The notes: generated by a model not told the origin, from the sequence alone. A stretch of DNA of 54,779 bases from Sedimentisphaerales bacterium (GCA_030611315.1 JAUWPZ010000005.1:1-54779); one strand, 5' to 3'; shown: positions 42,003-50,914, numbered from the stretch's first letter. Program-made: numbers and translations.

Positions 42003-42122
42003 ACGGGCAGCTTGTACAGATAACGGAAAAAGAGAAAAGTCTTGAAATTTCAATCACAACTTTTTTCCGGGCCCTTTGCTTGACATCGAGAAGAATTGCA
42101 AAAAAGTTGAAAGGACTTCGTA

Positions 42123-43097
42123 ATGGGTTTCCCCAAAAACAGAATGCGAAGGTTACGCAGCACCGGTTCTATGCGGAGATTAGTGCGCCAAACTTCTCTG
42201 AACGTGGATGATTTGATTTATCCGCTGTTTGTCAGGGAAGGGACGTCTCTAAAGGAGCCGATTAAGTCGATGGCCGGTTGTTTCCACTTTTCACCGGACA
42301 CGATTGCCGCCGAGGCCCTCGAAGCGGCCTCTCTGGGAATACCTGCCGTGCTGCTTTTTGGGCTGCCTGAAGTAAAAGACCAAACGGGCTCGCAGGCCTG
42401 GGCCGAAGATGGCGTTGTGCAGCGCTCCATACGCCAAATAAAACAAGCCGCTCCCGAGCTTCTGGTTATTACCGACGTTTGCCTTTGTGCATATACGAGC
42501 GCCGGCCATTGTGGTATCGTGAAAAACGGCAAAGTCGAAAACGATTCGACCTGTGAGCTGTTGGCCAAGGTTGCGTTGTCGCATGCTCAAGCCGGCGCCG
42601 ATATAGTGGCTCCTTCGGATATGATGGACGGACGCGTCCATTACATTCGTGAGTGCCTGGAAGAGAACGGCTTTTATGAAACCGCCATTATGTCATACTC
42701 CGCAAAATACGCTTCTGCTTTTTACGGGCCCTTCAGAGAGGCTGCCGAGTCGGCGCCGGAGTTCGGCGACCGTAAAACTTACCAGATGGACCCTGCCAAC
42801 GCCGACCAGGCCATGCAGGAAATCGCCCTCGACATTGAGCAGGGCGCCGATATCGTGATGGTAAAGCCGGCGCTTTGTTTCCTCGATATCATCCTTCGGG
42901 CAAAGCAGCGTTTCGATTGTCCGATAGCCGCCTATAACGTAAGTGGCGAATATATGATGTTGAAAACCGCCGCCCAGGCCGGCCTTTTGGATGAGCAGAC
43001 GGCGATGATGGAAGTGCTCTGCGCAATCAAGCGGGCCGGTGCGGATATTCTTATAACGTATTTTGCTAAGGATGTGGCAAAACTGCTGAAGAAATAA
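42123..43097 (+). CDS. hemB: Delta-aminolevulinic acid dehydratase (porphobilinogen synthase)
   Basis: 324 residues, full length. It has the zinc ligands Cys120/122/130 in [15 protein letters not shown], the Schiff-base lysines Lys195 ([19 protein letters not shown]) and Lys248 (DIVMVKPAL), and the [20 protein letters not shown] block. It joins two 5-aminolevulinate molecules to porphobilinogen for heme and related tetrapyrroles. The cysteines mark the zinc-dependent subtype. The ATG at 42123 has AAAGGA upstream. The CcmF-like gene precedes it. Confidence 0.97.
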   Translation: MGFPKNRMRRLRSTGSMRRLVRQTSLNVDDLIYPLFVREGTSLKEPIKSMAGCFHFSPDTIAAEALEAASLGIPAVLLFGLPEVKDQTGSQAWAEDGVVQRSIRQIKQAAPELLVITDVCLCAYTSAGHCGIVKNGKVENDSTCELLAKVALSHAQAGADIVAPSDMMDGRVHYIRECLEENGFYETAIMSYSAKYASAFYGPFREAAESAPEFGDRKTYQMDPANADQAMQEIALDIEQGADIVMVKPALCFLDIILRAKQRFDCPIAAYNVSGEYMMLKTAAQAGLLDEQTAMMEVLCAIKRAGADILITYFAKDVAKLLKK

Positions 43098-43500
43098 TCC
43101 CAGCTTCGCCGGTTTCAGCCTGCGAGATACGAGATACGAGATACGAGCGACGAGATACGAGAATAATCGCCTATTTCGCCAAGATGGCGGCAAAATTGCT
43201 CCGCCGGCAAACCCAGTAAAGTACGTCCCGGGCCCTTCAGGCAGTAGGGCGATTGGGCGAAGCAGCCTGTCGCACGCACTATGATTATTTCTCATGTACA
43301 GCATGTCATCCTGAACGAAACGCAGTGCAGTGAAGGATATGGGCTACGCGTTTGAGTGGTCCCTTATTCGAGGCCCAGATCCTTCGCCTGCGGCTCAGGA
43401 TGACAAACTTATGTCGGCTTAGAGAATTTTTCCTAATCCGTGTCGCACATCGGTTCTGTTAGCCCCGGCCCCGAGCATCCTAAAATCAGCAAAAAGAAAA
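43098..43500. other. Repeat-filled gap between convergent hemB and the dockerin gene
   Basis: 43122-43162 is a GAGATACGA word repeat (CGAGATACGAGATACGAGAT...), the same words as the rnfC-rnfD spacer. 43305-43404 is an inverted-repeat element. The rest (43163-43304 and 43405-43500) holds no supported feature except the A-rich run before the terminator at 43501. Confidence 0.6.
43305..43404. repeat. Interspersed element with GTCATCCTGA inverted ends
   Basis: 100 bases from GTCATCCTGAACGAAACGCA to CCTGCGGCTCAGGATGAC. The ends GTCATCCTGA and TCAGGATGAC are perfect 10-base inverted repeats, and GTGAAGGAT / AGATCCTTC are a second inner pair. A degenerate relative is at 1-112. This has the form of a short non-autonomous (MITE-like) element. 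Confidence 0.75.
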
Positions 43501-43531
43501 AGGGCTGTGAGCAAAAATTACTCACAGCCCT
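43501..43531 (-). terminator. Rho-independent terminator for the dockerin gene
   Basis: Perfect 11-base stem AGGGCTGTGAG / CTCACAGCCCT with a 9-base loop. On the minus strand it is followed by TTTTTCTTTTT (plus strand 43490-43500). It is 24 bases past the minus-strand stop at 43555. The plus side has only TTATTAATC, so termination of hemB transcripts from the left would be weak. Confidence 0.85.
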
Positions 43532-43554
43532 TTATTAATCTGCACTTACATAGA

Positions 43555-46500
43555 TTACGGTGTCGTCGTTACCACCGTGCCCCATAGGTTCACCATGATG
43601 GCAAGGTCCTTGAAGTTAATTACGCCATCCGGGTAAAGGTCTGCGTTAGGCTTCGCGTTCGGGTCCGGCTCGTTGGTAGTCAGCTCAAACGCCATATCAA
43701 ACGTGATGCTGTCGGGGTTCGGGTAAGGCGGGTACTGGATTGGAATCCCTTGTACCCACTTGGTAAGACCAACTACCGGCGGCCACTGTGTTGTCAACTG
43801 CATACTGACGGCGTCATCCTGGAAATAGTGCCTCCGGGTCTTCCAGCCCCATTGATATTGAAGCGTCTCGTCCCCCCAGATCGGTGCGATGCTCAGCCAG
43901 TAGATTCGCGGATTGTCCGGGTCGTCACTGGGCTTCTGATAGAACCATTCGTCCTGGGAGAGAAGCTGGGTGTACTGGAAACAGGCGTCACTGGGCTCAA
44001 TTCCCGGGTCATCATGGCCTGCTGGGTCGCCTCCTGGGAACTTGTCGCCGTATTTTCGTGGGTCTCTGTCGTAACCGGCGAAGTTCCAGACGTAGTTATC
44101 GCAATAGTTTTCCCATACCAAAAGGTCGGGATGACTGAAGTCATCCGTACCGCCCGCTGCGCTGGCCGGCATGTCGGTCCAGATACCGATGTGGAAGGCC
44201 CTGGGCAGTGCCGGCGGATGCGGCTGGGTCCATCCAAGATGCGAACCCCACCAGTGGATGTCGGTTATCGGCCGGTCGTCCTTACACTTCCAGTCGTCAG
44301 CCACAACCGGCATATGGTAGTCTGAAGGCTCGTCCCAGCCTAAAAATAAGGGCGGGTCGTTCGCATCCAATACTATCGGCGGCTGACTCCACTTTTTGAA
44401 GATTCCTTTGTCCACCGTGGTGTTTGGAGAGATCATCAGCCAGTGCCAGTAATTCCACAAGCCGGTGATACCGCCGGGCGAAGGGATCTGCCCCGTCCCA
44501 CCAACCCAGGTGCCGTTCTCGTCCAAAACAAGCCACTGGACGTTTAGCAGGCTGAAGCCCGGATTATTCATATAGCTGGTGGCGGTTGGTTTAGCTGCGG
44601 TCACTCCCGTCTTCGACGTATCGATGGTTATCTTCGTGGGAACGTTCCAGGGAATGGGCTGGCCGAGACCGCAGTTCCAGTACCACGACCGGATAGGCCC
44701 GCCTACCTGAGGCGGGTTCTTAAGCCCTAAGGAAACCTGGTTTATCTGGTTACCGTTCAAGTCAAACTGCGGAGCGGTTACCACAACGGTAATCGTGCAG
44801 TTTGATAAATCCGGGTCCTCGGGGAACACATACTCATAGGCGCTGGCGCGTGGACCTGTATGTCCTTGCGTGTTCCATTCCATCACCAGTCCGGCATCGC
44901 AGGGCTCTGCTCCCCCGCCACCGCCTCCGCCATACACATACAGAGTCGCCGGTGAGAAAGTGTTTTCAGGATAGGGTTCTTCATCCTCGTGGAAATCACG
45001 CCACTGCGCCATGTAGTCACTCCACTCTTCGGGGCTCACCGCCTCGATAGCTCCTTCTGCAAGCGCCATTGCCCATTCCTCATACGTGTCAAGCCGGAAG
45101 TATGGGATACAGACATGCACATCCTCCTTGGGACACTCGATTACGAAACGCTCGAGTTCCATACTGTCAACATACTGTGTGCCTGTTCCCGGGTAGCCGA
45201 TTAAAGGTGAAGTGTGCATCGGGTCGGATTGGTTGTCCGTCTGGTTGTCATCGAATAAATCCAGCTCAATTGTGCCGTCGCACATGACACGAATGCCCGC
45301 CAGAACCTCAACGTGCCCCTTCAGGTCCATCTCAATGTCCTGGCCTCTGTTAAGCTCATTAATCAAATCCTGGATTTTTGCTGCGTCCAGCGGCGCCTCG
45401 ATATACCTGGTCGTAACAAGGTTTGTAAAATACGGCAGCTCCTTCTTCTTCTCGTACCAGCTTGAGGCTGTTCCGTTGCCAGTGGTGCCTATTTGGCCGC
45501 CAACAGTACCGATGCTCGTGTCCGCCGTTGGATCGACCCCGCCTGTGGCCTGCAGATATTTCAGACTGTTTGAAATAGCACCCGGTGCACATTGATTGGT
45601 TCCCTGCGGCTGATTGACAAACGAGCCCAGGTTCGGCAACTGCCCTGAATTCTTCACGAGGCATAGGCTGAACGGACCTTCAGCTATGTAAGGAAGGTCG
45701 CCAAGGGTAACGTCGCTTTCGCCACCGATCTGGTAATCAACATCCTCGACCGTTGCTTGAGCTGCTGCTCCCGGAAGCATCGTTTGCTGCGGCTCCTCGT
45801 CAATCGAATAGGAGTACTCCAAACTTGGTACGTTAGTGCCGTGGTAGACTCCCAAATCGAACATAGTCATCAGTGTCTGCGGCTCACCCGAGCTTTCAAG
45901 GCTTCTGTTGCGGACAACCCATCTGCCATCCACATTCAAATTGAAGTAGTGGAAGCCCGGCGGCTCGCTGAGTTCTACCGTTACTCGGCCCCAACTACTG
46001 TTGATAGTTGGTTCCCACGGCCCGAGCACGTCCAATTGCTCAAAGGTTATCGGCTCTTCGGCGGTGAGAATGATCTGGCCGTCCACTGGAAGTGTTCCTA
46101 CTAATGGCGTAGTCGAGAACGGGTACCCACCCTCGGATGGTGGCGGTGCGTGTGGATCAAACGTGATGGGAGTCGTGCCAATGAGGTAACCCGGCAGGTC
46201 ACCAACGCTTCCTCCGTCAACACTCAACTCGGCAAAGACATCAAAGAAGCTATCTATTAAAAAAGGGTCGTGTTGCTCGAGATATGTTTGCAGGTCCACC
46301 ACGATGTATACATTCTGGATTTGTCCCGTGGGGTCACCTAAGCTGGGAAGTACCAGATCCTCTTGTACATTGGCGTTTATCCACGGCGGCAGTTCTTTCA
46401 ACTCCCATAGGCCTGTCTTATCGTTCCAGCCGGGAAGGGCAATCTTAATGTAGTCAACGTTGCCGCACCAGTAATCCCACTCGAAGACGAAAATAACGTC

Positions 46501-46746
46501 GTTGTAGGGCGGGCCGGGGACAAAGCCGCTGTAAGTCTTACATTGTTTAGCGTAGCCGGAGAAAAGATTCAACCTCGGCACGCAATTAATGGTTGCCCAG
46601 ACTGCTAAATCGCCGCCGGGACACTGGCCGTACGTGAAGTGAAAATTCCATCTGGCTGCTTCGGCTGTCTGAACGGAAACTGCGGTTACGGCAAACAAAC
46701 CTGCAACAATACAAACAGCTAATAATTTTAACTTCAAACGTCCCAT
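43555..46746 (-). CDS. Large secreted protein: putative C39-like peptidase, DUF7901-like and dockerin regions
   Basis: About 1063 residues from ATG 46746, which has GGAGGATC upstream and gives a signal peptide (LLAVCIVAGLFAVTAVSVQT). Residue numbers below are of the frame from 46761. Residues about 365-505 look like a papain/C39-type cysteine peptidase: Gln389-Cys390 in TNQCAPGAISNSLKYL, His483 in LKGHVEVLAGIRV, and Asp503/504 in LDLFDDNQ. A glycine linker (YVYGGGGGGGAEPCD, about 610) leads to a region about 790-1030 resembling the planctomycete DUF7901 domain (FLGWDEPSDYHMPVVADDWK, WWGSHLGWTQPHPP). The end, DLYPDGVINFKDLAIMVNLW, is a single EF-hand-like dockerin half. The peptidase call rests on motif placement only. 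It might be a cell-surface protease, or a structural protein that has kept the fold. Terminator at 43501. Confidence 0.75.
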   Translation of the reverse strand: MGRLKLKLLAVCIVAGLFAVTAVSVQTAEAARWNFHFTYGQCPGGDLAVWATINCVPRLNLFSGYAKQCKTYSGFVPGPPYNDVIFVFEWDYWCGNVDYIKIALPGWNDKTGLWELKELPPWINANVQEDLVLPSLGDPTGQIQNVYIVVDLQTYLEQHDPFLIDSFFDVFAELSVDGGSVGDLPGYLIGTTPITFDPHAPPPSEGGYPFSTTPLVGTLPVDGQIILTAEEPITFEQLDVLGPWEPTINSSWGRVTVELSEPPGFHYFNLNVDGRWVVRNRSLESSGEPQTLMTMFDLGVYHGTNVPSLEYSYSIDEEPQQTMLPGAAAQATVEDVDYQIGGESDVTLGDLPYIAEGPFSLCLVKNSGQLPNLGSFVNQPQGTNQCAPGAISNSLKYLQATGGVDPTADTSIGTVGGQIGTTGNGTASSWYEKKKELPYFTNLVTTRYIEAPLDAAKIQDLINELNRGQDIEMDLKGHVEVLAGIRVMCDGTIELDLFDDNQTDNQSDPMHTSPLIGYPGTGTQYVDSMELERFVIECPKEDVHVCIPYFRLDTYEEWAMALAEGAIEAVSPEEWSDYMAQWRDFHEDEEPYPENTFSPATLYVYGGGGGGGAEPCDAGLVMEWNTQGHTGPRASAYEYVFPEDPDLSNCTITVVVTAPQFDLNGNQINQVSLGLKNPPQVGGPIRSWYWNCGLGQPIPWNVPTKITIDTSKTGVTAAKPTATSYMNNPGFSLLNVQWLVLDENGTWVGGTGQIPSPGGITGLWNYWHWLMISPNTTVDKGIFKKWSQPPIVLDANDPPLFLGWDEPSDYHMPVVADDWKCKDDRPITDIHWWGSHLGWTQPHPPALPRAFHIGIWTDMPASAAGGTDDFSHPDLLVWENYCDNYVWNFAGYDRDPRKYGDKFPGGDPAGHDDPGIEPSDACFQYTQLLSQDEWFYQKPSDDPDNPRIYWLSIAPIWGDETLQYQWGWKTRRHYFQDDAVSMQLTTQWPPVVGLTKWVQGIPIQYPPYPNPDSITFDMAFELTTNEPDPNAKPNADLYPDGVINFKDLAIMVNLWGTVVTTTP

Positions 46747-46783
46747 AATCGGATCCTCCATAAAATTAAACCATAAATACTTT

Positions 46784-46831
46784 ACGTTAAATGCTTACGT
46801 TAAATGCTTACTATACTTATGTTAAATGCTT
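46784..46831. repeat. Three direct repeats upstream of the dockerin gene
   Basis: ACGTTAAATGCTT occurs at 46784-46796 and 46797-46809, and ATGTTAAATGCTT at 46819-46831. They lie 38-85 bases before the start codon of the minus-strand secreted gene. Spacings of 13 and 22 bases would suit a regulator or could be one more spacer word repeat. Confidence 0.55.
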
Positions 46832-47220
46832 ACCAGGTATGAAACTTCTCCTCCTCCAAATGGTCGCATGTAATTGCCTCGTTGGTAGATTTCTGTGCGC
46901 TACTATAGCGCAAAGTATCCCACCCTCGGAAAAACAGATAAATAAAGAAAACATCGTTACCACTCCTCATTGCATCCATGCTGTATTCAGAATTAGCCGT
47001 CCCATAATTATAGCAATTTGACCTGAACGAAACAAGAAAAAAAACTCAAAATAAAGAAAAAAATAGCAGAATCAGAAAAAATGTAGCAGGACATGTGAAA
47101 TACCGGTAGGATTTGTAAAAAATAAAGCTCGATACATCTTTTTCCTGACCTGCTGAAACGTAAATTTGATAACTCTCTATATATCAGTCAGTTACGATGT
47201 TACAACCGCAGTTTGTCGCT
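46832..47220. other. Gap between the dockerin gene and hisI, nothing supported
   Basis: A/T-rich sequence with A-runs (about 47030-47080, AAAAAAACTCAAAATAAAGA). No gene, structured RNA or convincing terminator was recognised. Both neighbours are on the minus strand; the dockerin-gene promoter should be near the left end. Confidence 0.4.
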
Positions 47221-47634
47221 CTATTGTTTGTAGATTTCTTTTGGGTCGTAGGCCTTTTTAGCTAAAAAAACCAAATTCTTGCTCGAGTCCTTGCTCAATG
47301 CGCGGTAAAAGCAGGATTGGTAACCTGCATGGCATTGAGCCGAATCGACCGATACTTTAAGAATAAGGCAGTCCTGGTCGCAATCGACCAGTATTTGTTC
47401 CACTTTTTGGACATGACCGCTTTCTTCGCCCTTTTTCCACAGCTTTTGCCGACTTCTGCTGAAATATGTGCCGTAACCGCTCTGAATCGTCGATTCAAGC
47501 GCCTCTCGATTCATATAAGCGAACATAAGGATTTGCCCGGTCTTTGCATCCTGAGCTATAGCTGGTATCAGGCCGTTATCGGCGAATTTTGGGGTAAATT
47601 CCAAAATTTCTTCGACAATTTTTTCTGTTGACAT
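47221..47634 (-). CDS. hisI: Phosphoribosyl-AMP cyclohydrolase
   Basis: 137 residues, a stand-alone HisI without the HisE half. It has the substrate motif YFSRSRQKLWKKGEESGHVQ, the metal ligands Asp84/86/88 in LVDCDQDCL, and zinc cysteines Cys101 and Cys108 (SAQCHAGYQSCFYRAL). It opens the ring of phosphoribosyl-AMP in the third step of histidine synthesis. No other his gene is near. It is divergent from the flippase-like gene; the 101-base region between them should hold both promoters. Confidence 0.96.
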   Translation of the reverse strand: MSTEKIVEEILEFTPKFADNGLIPAIAQDAKTGQILMFAYMNREALESTIQSGYGTYFSRSRQKLWKKGEESGHVQKVEQILVDCDQDCLILKVSVDSAQCHAGYQSCFYRALSKDSSKNLVFLAKKAYDPKEIYKQ

Positions 47635-47735
47635 CTGTCAGGTCTCCTGAATTATTGGTTTTCACAGCTTGCCAGCTTAGCTTGTACCTGTTATTATCGT
47701 CAAAAACAAGGCTTTGTTAAAGGAAACTTGCTTTA

Positions 47736-48782
47736 ATGCCCACCGCCAAAGTCAGCAAAAGAAAATACATCTCGTACCTCTTGCGTTTTGCCGTGGCCGG
47801 CACGGCTCTGTACCTGGCTTTTAGAGGTGAGAACTTAAAACAACTAACAGATGTCCTGTTAGGTTTGAACTTGCTGGTTGTTGCTGCTGCCCTGGGTATT
47901 TACATTCTCAGCCAGTTGATTTTTGTCCTGCGGTGGTATCTCTTGTTGAGGGTTCAGGATATCAGGATAGGCTTTTGGCCGGCCGTCAGACTGCACTTCC
48001 TGGGGCTGTTTTATAATAACTGCATGCCCGGTGCCGTGGGAGGGGACCTGATTCGGGCCTGGTACGTTACAAAGCACACAGATAAAAAGCTCGAAGCTGC
48101 TTTGAGTGTGTTCGTTGATAGAATCATTGGATTGGCCGGTATGCTCATTATGGCTTTTGGCTGCTACTGGTTCATACCCGTCCAGGGCCGAACGGAGAGG
48201 TTCGAGTTCTCTTATGATATCGATCTCTTGCAGCGTCTTATACAATACAGATGGGTTCTTATCGGGATTGGTGCGGTTTTGGCGATTTTCATTGCTGTTT
48301 TGCTCTGGACCGTTAAGGGCCAAGCTCACCTCAGCCGGCTTTCACAGCTTGTTCGTAAGCATAGTGCGGACGTTCTGAGCAAAGGCCGTAACGCTGTTCG
48401 CATATATTATGGTAAAAAACTGGCTATTGCCTGTGCATTGCTGCTTACTTTTTGCTGCCAGGGCGTCTTTGTAATAGGTTTGTGGCTGATGGGCAGAGAA
48501 ATCGGTGTAAAAGCGCACATGAAGTATTATTTTATTTTCTTCCCTATCTCCTGGCTCCTGGGAGCTTTACCGATAAGCGTTGGGGGGCTGGGAATCATGG
48601 AATTATGGCTGAAAGATATTTTTATCCGCGTATGCGCGGTTTCAAGTAAGCACGCAGCGGCCCTGGCCCTGTGCCAGCGCATTATTTGGCTGCTCGGCTC
48701 TCTACCGGGGGTGGTGATACATTTTATTGGGGCACATTTGCCTAAAGACTTTTCTATTGACTATGATAAATCGATAAATTAA
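47736..48782 (+). CDS. Flippase-like membrane protein (UPF0104/AglD, LPG-synthase TM family)
   Basis: 348 residues with about eight hydrophobic helices. Family-typical stretches are YLAFRGENLKQLTDVL, FVLRWYLLLRVQDI, FYNNCMPGAVGGDLIRAWYV (the conserved P-x-x-x-G-G-D segment), SVFVDRIIGLAGML, and LPISVGGLGIMELWL. Relatives include the membrane domain of lysyl-phosphatidylglycerol synthases and archaeal AglD. They handle lipids or lipid-linked sugars. Exact substrate unknown. AAGGAAA precedes the ATG at 47736. It is followed by the DUF502 gene on the same strand. Confidence 0.88.
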   Translation: MPTAKVSKRKYISYLLRFAVAGTALYLAFRGENLKQLTDVLLGLNLLVVAAALGIYILSQLIFVLRWYLLLRVQDIRIGFWPAVRLHFLGLFYNNCMPGAVGGDLIRAWYVTKHTDKKLEAALSVFVDRIIGLAGMLIMAFGCYWFIPVQGRTERFEFSYDIDLLQRLIQYRWVLIGIGAVLAIFIAVLLWTVKGQAHLSRLSQLVRKHSADVLSKGRNAVRIYYGKKLAIACALLLTFCCQGVFVIGLWLMGREIGVKAHMKYYFIFFPISWLLGALPISVGGLGIMELWLKDIFIRVCAVSSKHAAALALCQRIIWLLGSLPGVVIHFIGAHLPKDFSIDYDKSIN

Positions 48783-48879
48783 GCTACAAAAGTTCTGGGG
48801 AATGTGTGCCTTGATGGGCACTTTTAATGGGGCAAAGATTGGTAATTGCATAAAGGCGTAAGGATTTGGTCATAAGCTT

Positions 48880-49608
48880 ATGAGTGCTAATAGACGCGTC
48901 AAAAGCTATTTTGTGCGTGGGTTGGCGGTACTATTGCCGACAATCCTGACCATTTGGATATTCGTCGGGGGATACACCTTCATCCAGAGTAATATCAGTA
49001 TCTACATAAATAAGGGGTTTCTCTGGCTGACGATGACTGTTAAACGTCTTGACTGGGAAGACGAAGGGCTCAGAAAGATTTGGACCGATTTTTGGATTGA
49101 CGGATGGGGTTCCATTACGGGCTTTGTTGTGGCCCTCGTTGTTGTTTTAGTAGTCGGCGCATTGTTGGCCAATGTGGTCGGGAGGACCCTCTGGCGAATG
49201 GTCGAGAAGTTCATAATGAATACGCCTGTTTTGAGGAAGGTATTTCCTTATGTGAAACAGGTGACGGATTTTGTGCTTGCCCAGGAGAGGCAGGATACGC
49301 AGTCATTCAAGAAAGTTGTGGCGGTCGAGTATCCGAGAAAAGGAATATGGTCAGTCGGCCTGGTCACCGGCTCGGGCCTCAAAGATGTAACTGAAAATGT
49401 AAGAGGGGAGTTTCTGACTGTATTTATCCCTACTTCGCCGACGCCGTTCACCGGTTTTGTGATAATGGTTCCGAGAAAGCAGACAATAGATTTGGATATG
49501 ACAATAGAGCAGGCGTTTAGATTTACTGTCAGCGGAGGAGTTATAACGCCCGAACACGAACTGGCCATAAATGCTTTTCCGAAGCCCGAATCGCAGGATA
49601 ATGAATAA
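48880..49608 (+). CDS. DUF502 family membrane protein
   Basis: 242 residues with two membrane helices (VRGLAVLLPTILTIWIFV and GSITGFVVALVVVLVVGALL), then a conserved soluble part: ERQDTQSFKKVVAVEYPRKG, IWSVGLVTG, VFIPTSPTPFTGFVIMVP and MTIEQAFRFTVSGGVI. All are hallmarks of DUF502. Function unproven. The family is widespread in bacteria and in plants, where it is linked to membrane trafficking or vesicles. Between its helices it has a hydrophilic loop (NKGFLWLTMTVKRLDW). An element of family K follows. Confidence 0.92.
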   Translation: MSANRRVKSYFVRGLAVLLPTILTIWIFVGGYTFIQSNISIYINKGFLWLTMTVKRLDWEDEGLRKIWTDFWIDGWGSITGFVVALVVVLVVGALLANVVGRTLWRMVEKFIMNTPVLRKVFPYVKQVTDFVLAQERQDTQSFKKVVAVEYPRKGIWSVGLVTGSGLKDVTENVRGEFLTVFIPTSPTPFTGFVIMVPRKQTIDLDMTIEQAFRFTVSGGVITPEHELAINAFPKPESQDNE

Positions 49609-49630
49609 AAACTGATTTTGCTGTTGTTAG

Positions 49631-49741
49631 TATAGTGCTCACGATTGAAATTTCCCCCGCCGCGGCGGGTTCGTGGGCAAGTAACCTTAAAACAATAATT
49701 TACAATCCCAGTCGTGGGAATTTATTACCCTTAAGGGTATA
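49631..49741 (+). repeat. MITE-like element family K, copy 2
   Basis: 111 bases from TATAGTGCTCACGATTGAAA to ATTACCCTTAAGGGTATA. The left end matches the copy at 54465 exactly for TGCTCACGATTGAAATTTCC and the CCCGCCGCGGCGGGTTCG hairpin. The right half matches the 54531 copy. It fills the DUF502-hpf spacer and ends 20 bases before the hpf start. Confidence 0.8.
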
Positions 49742-49760
49742 ACTCTGAAGGAGAACGATT

Positions 49761-50108
49761 TTGCTTTTTACAATTTCCGGTAAACATATCGACATAACGG
49801 AAGCTATCAGAAGCCACGCCGAAGAAAAAACTGCAAAGCTTCCCAAGTACTACAGTAGTATCAATCAGGTTGAGGTGATTATTGACGGCAGCCGCAGCGG
49901 TAATACCAGCGTGGAGATAATCGCAAGGGGCGAGCATAGCAAAGTTTTCGTCGTTACTGAAACGGGCGAGGATGCTTACCGCTGCATTGATTTGGCTGTC
50001 CATAAGCTCGAAAGGCAGATTAGAAGAAGAAAGGGCAGGGAAAGAGACAACAAGCACGCAGGCGGCACGGACGGCACGGATGGTACGGACGGTACGGAGC
50101 TGACATAA
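49761..50108 (+). CDS. hpf: Ribosome hibernation-promoting factor, short form
   Basis: 115 residues starting at TTG 49761, with AAGGAG seven to eight bases upstream. The ~95-residue HPF/YfiA fold is plain: FTISGKHIDITEAIRSHAEE, KLPKYYSSINQVEVIIDG, DAYRCIDLAVHKLERQIRRR. It binds the 30S decoding centre and inactivates ribosomes in stationary phase. It lacks the dimerisation domain of long HPF. The C-terminal tail, HAGGTDGTDGTDGTELT, comes from a nine-base repeat (GGTACGGAC variants) and is probably a recent addition. The PTS genes that follow suggest an association like hpf-ptsN in proteobacteria, although a 300-base gap separates them. Confidence 0.93.
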   Translation: MLFTISGKHIDITEAIRSHAEEKTAKLPKYYSSINQVEVIIDGSRSGNTSVEIIARGEHSKVFVVTETGEDAYRCIDLAVHKLERQIRRRKGRERDNKHAGGTDGTDGTDGTELT

Positions 50109-50420
50109 TACTACGGTGCAACTTGTGCTTTCTTTGCCGACTTAAATGGTGAAAATCAAAAGTTAAAAACATGTCTTGAGCAGAGCCGAAGGATCAAAAT
50201 GCAAAACCACAAATAAAAATTCAAAACAGCGACTTTTGAGCGAATGGCCGTCACATATATCCTCGGCTATTGTTTTTGGTCGTGGGCGTCGGAGTCAAGG
50301 ATAGCCGCCGCGACTTGAGTCGGAAAACACAGAGGCAGGCGATAACCATTTTTTTGACTTTTATATTTTGATATTTGATGTAACCGAATAGACCGTAAGT
50401 GATAATTTTGGGTGGAAAAG
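50109..50420. other. Gap between hpf and the PTS EIIA gene
   Basis: It contains word-repeat sequence (GGTGAAAATCAAAAGTTAAA at 50149; ATCAAAATGCAAAACCACAA at 50190) of the type seen at 7300-7330 and 7687-7725. No gene or terminator is seen. The stretch TTTATATTTTGATATTTGAT (about 50358-50377) is a possible promoter region for the PTS operon. Confidence 0.4.
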
Positions 50421-50900
50421 ATGAAGTTTGCGGATTTTATCTGTTTTGAAACGGTAGTTCCTGAACTACAGGCAACAGACCGTAATGGTGTAATAGCCGA
50501 GCTTGTTTCCTCGCTTGACAAGGCGGGTGCACTCAGAAAGGGCAGTTGCAAAGAGATTACTGAGGCGATTATTCAAAGGGAAAACGAAGCCAGTACGGGA
50601 ATGGGCAAGGGCGTGGCTGTTCCTCACGTCAACCATAGCGCCGTTAAAGATGTGGTCGCGGTCATCGGACAGAGCAGTGCCGGCATTGATTTTTCTTCTC
50701 TCGACAAACAACCGGTTTACTCGGTAGTGCTTTTGATTAGCCCTGTGGACAATCCCGACAGGCATTTACAGGCCATGGAGAACGTATTCAGGCATTTACA
50801 GCGCGAAAAGTTCAGAAAGTTTCTCAGGCAGTGCCGCACCGTCGAGCAGGTCGAAGACCTTCTCAGAGAGACCGATGAAAATCCGTCTTTGGTAATATAA
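50421..50900 (+). CDS. ptsN: PTS EIIA protein, nitrogen/fructose type
   Basis: About 159 residues from ATG 50421; GTG 50412 is a second possibility. A single EIIA domain of the PtsN/fructose class carries the phosphorylated histidine in GMGKGVAVPHVNHSAV (His69 from this start). The neighbouring ENEASTG and the C-terminal NVFRHLQREKFRKFLRQC are typical. PtsN-type EIIA proteins regulate metabolism and K+ transport rather than import sugar. HPr begins 14 bases after its stop and EI follows. The three make a phosphorelay without a membrane permease in this window. Confidence 0.9.
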   Translation: MKFADFICFETVVPELQATDRNGVIAELVSSLDKAGALRKGSCKEITEAIIQRENEASTGMGKGVAVPHVNHSAVKDVVAVIGQSSAGIDFSSLDKQPVYSVVLLISPVDNPDRHLQAMENVFRHLQREKFRKFLRQCRTVEQVEDLLRETDENPSLVI

Positions 50901-50914
50901 TTTGTTGATACAGG

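Noticed and set aside
43750-44325. 191-codon plus-strand open frame
   Set aside because: Shadow of the dockerin protein gene; low-complexity composition and no start signal.
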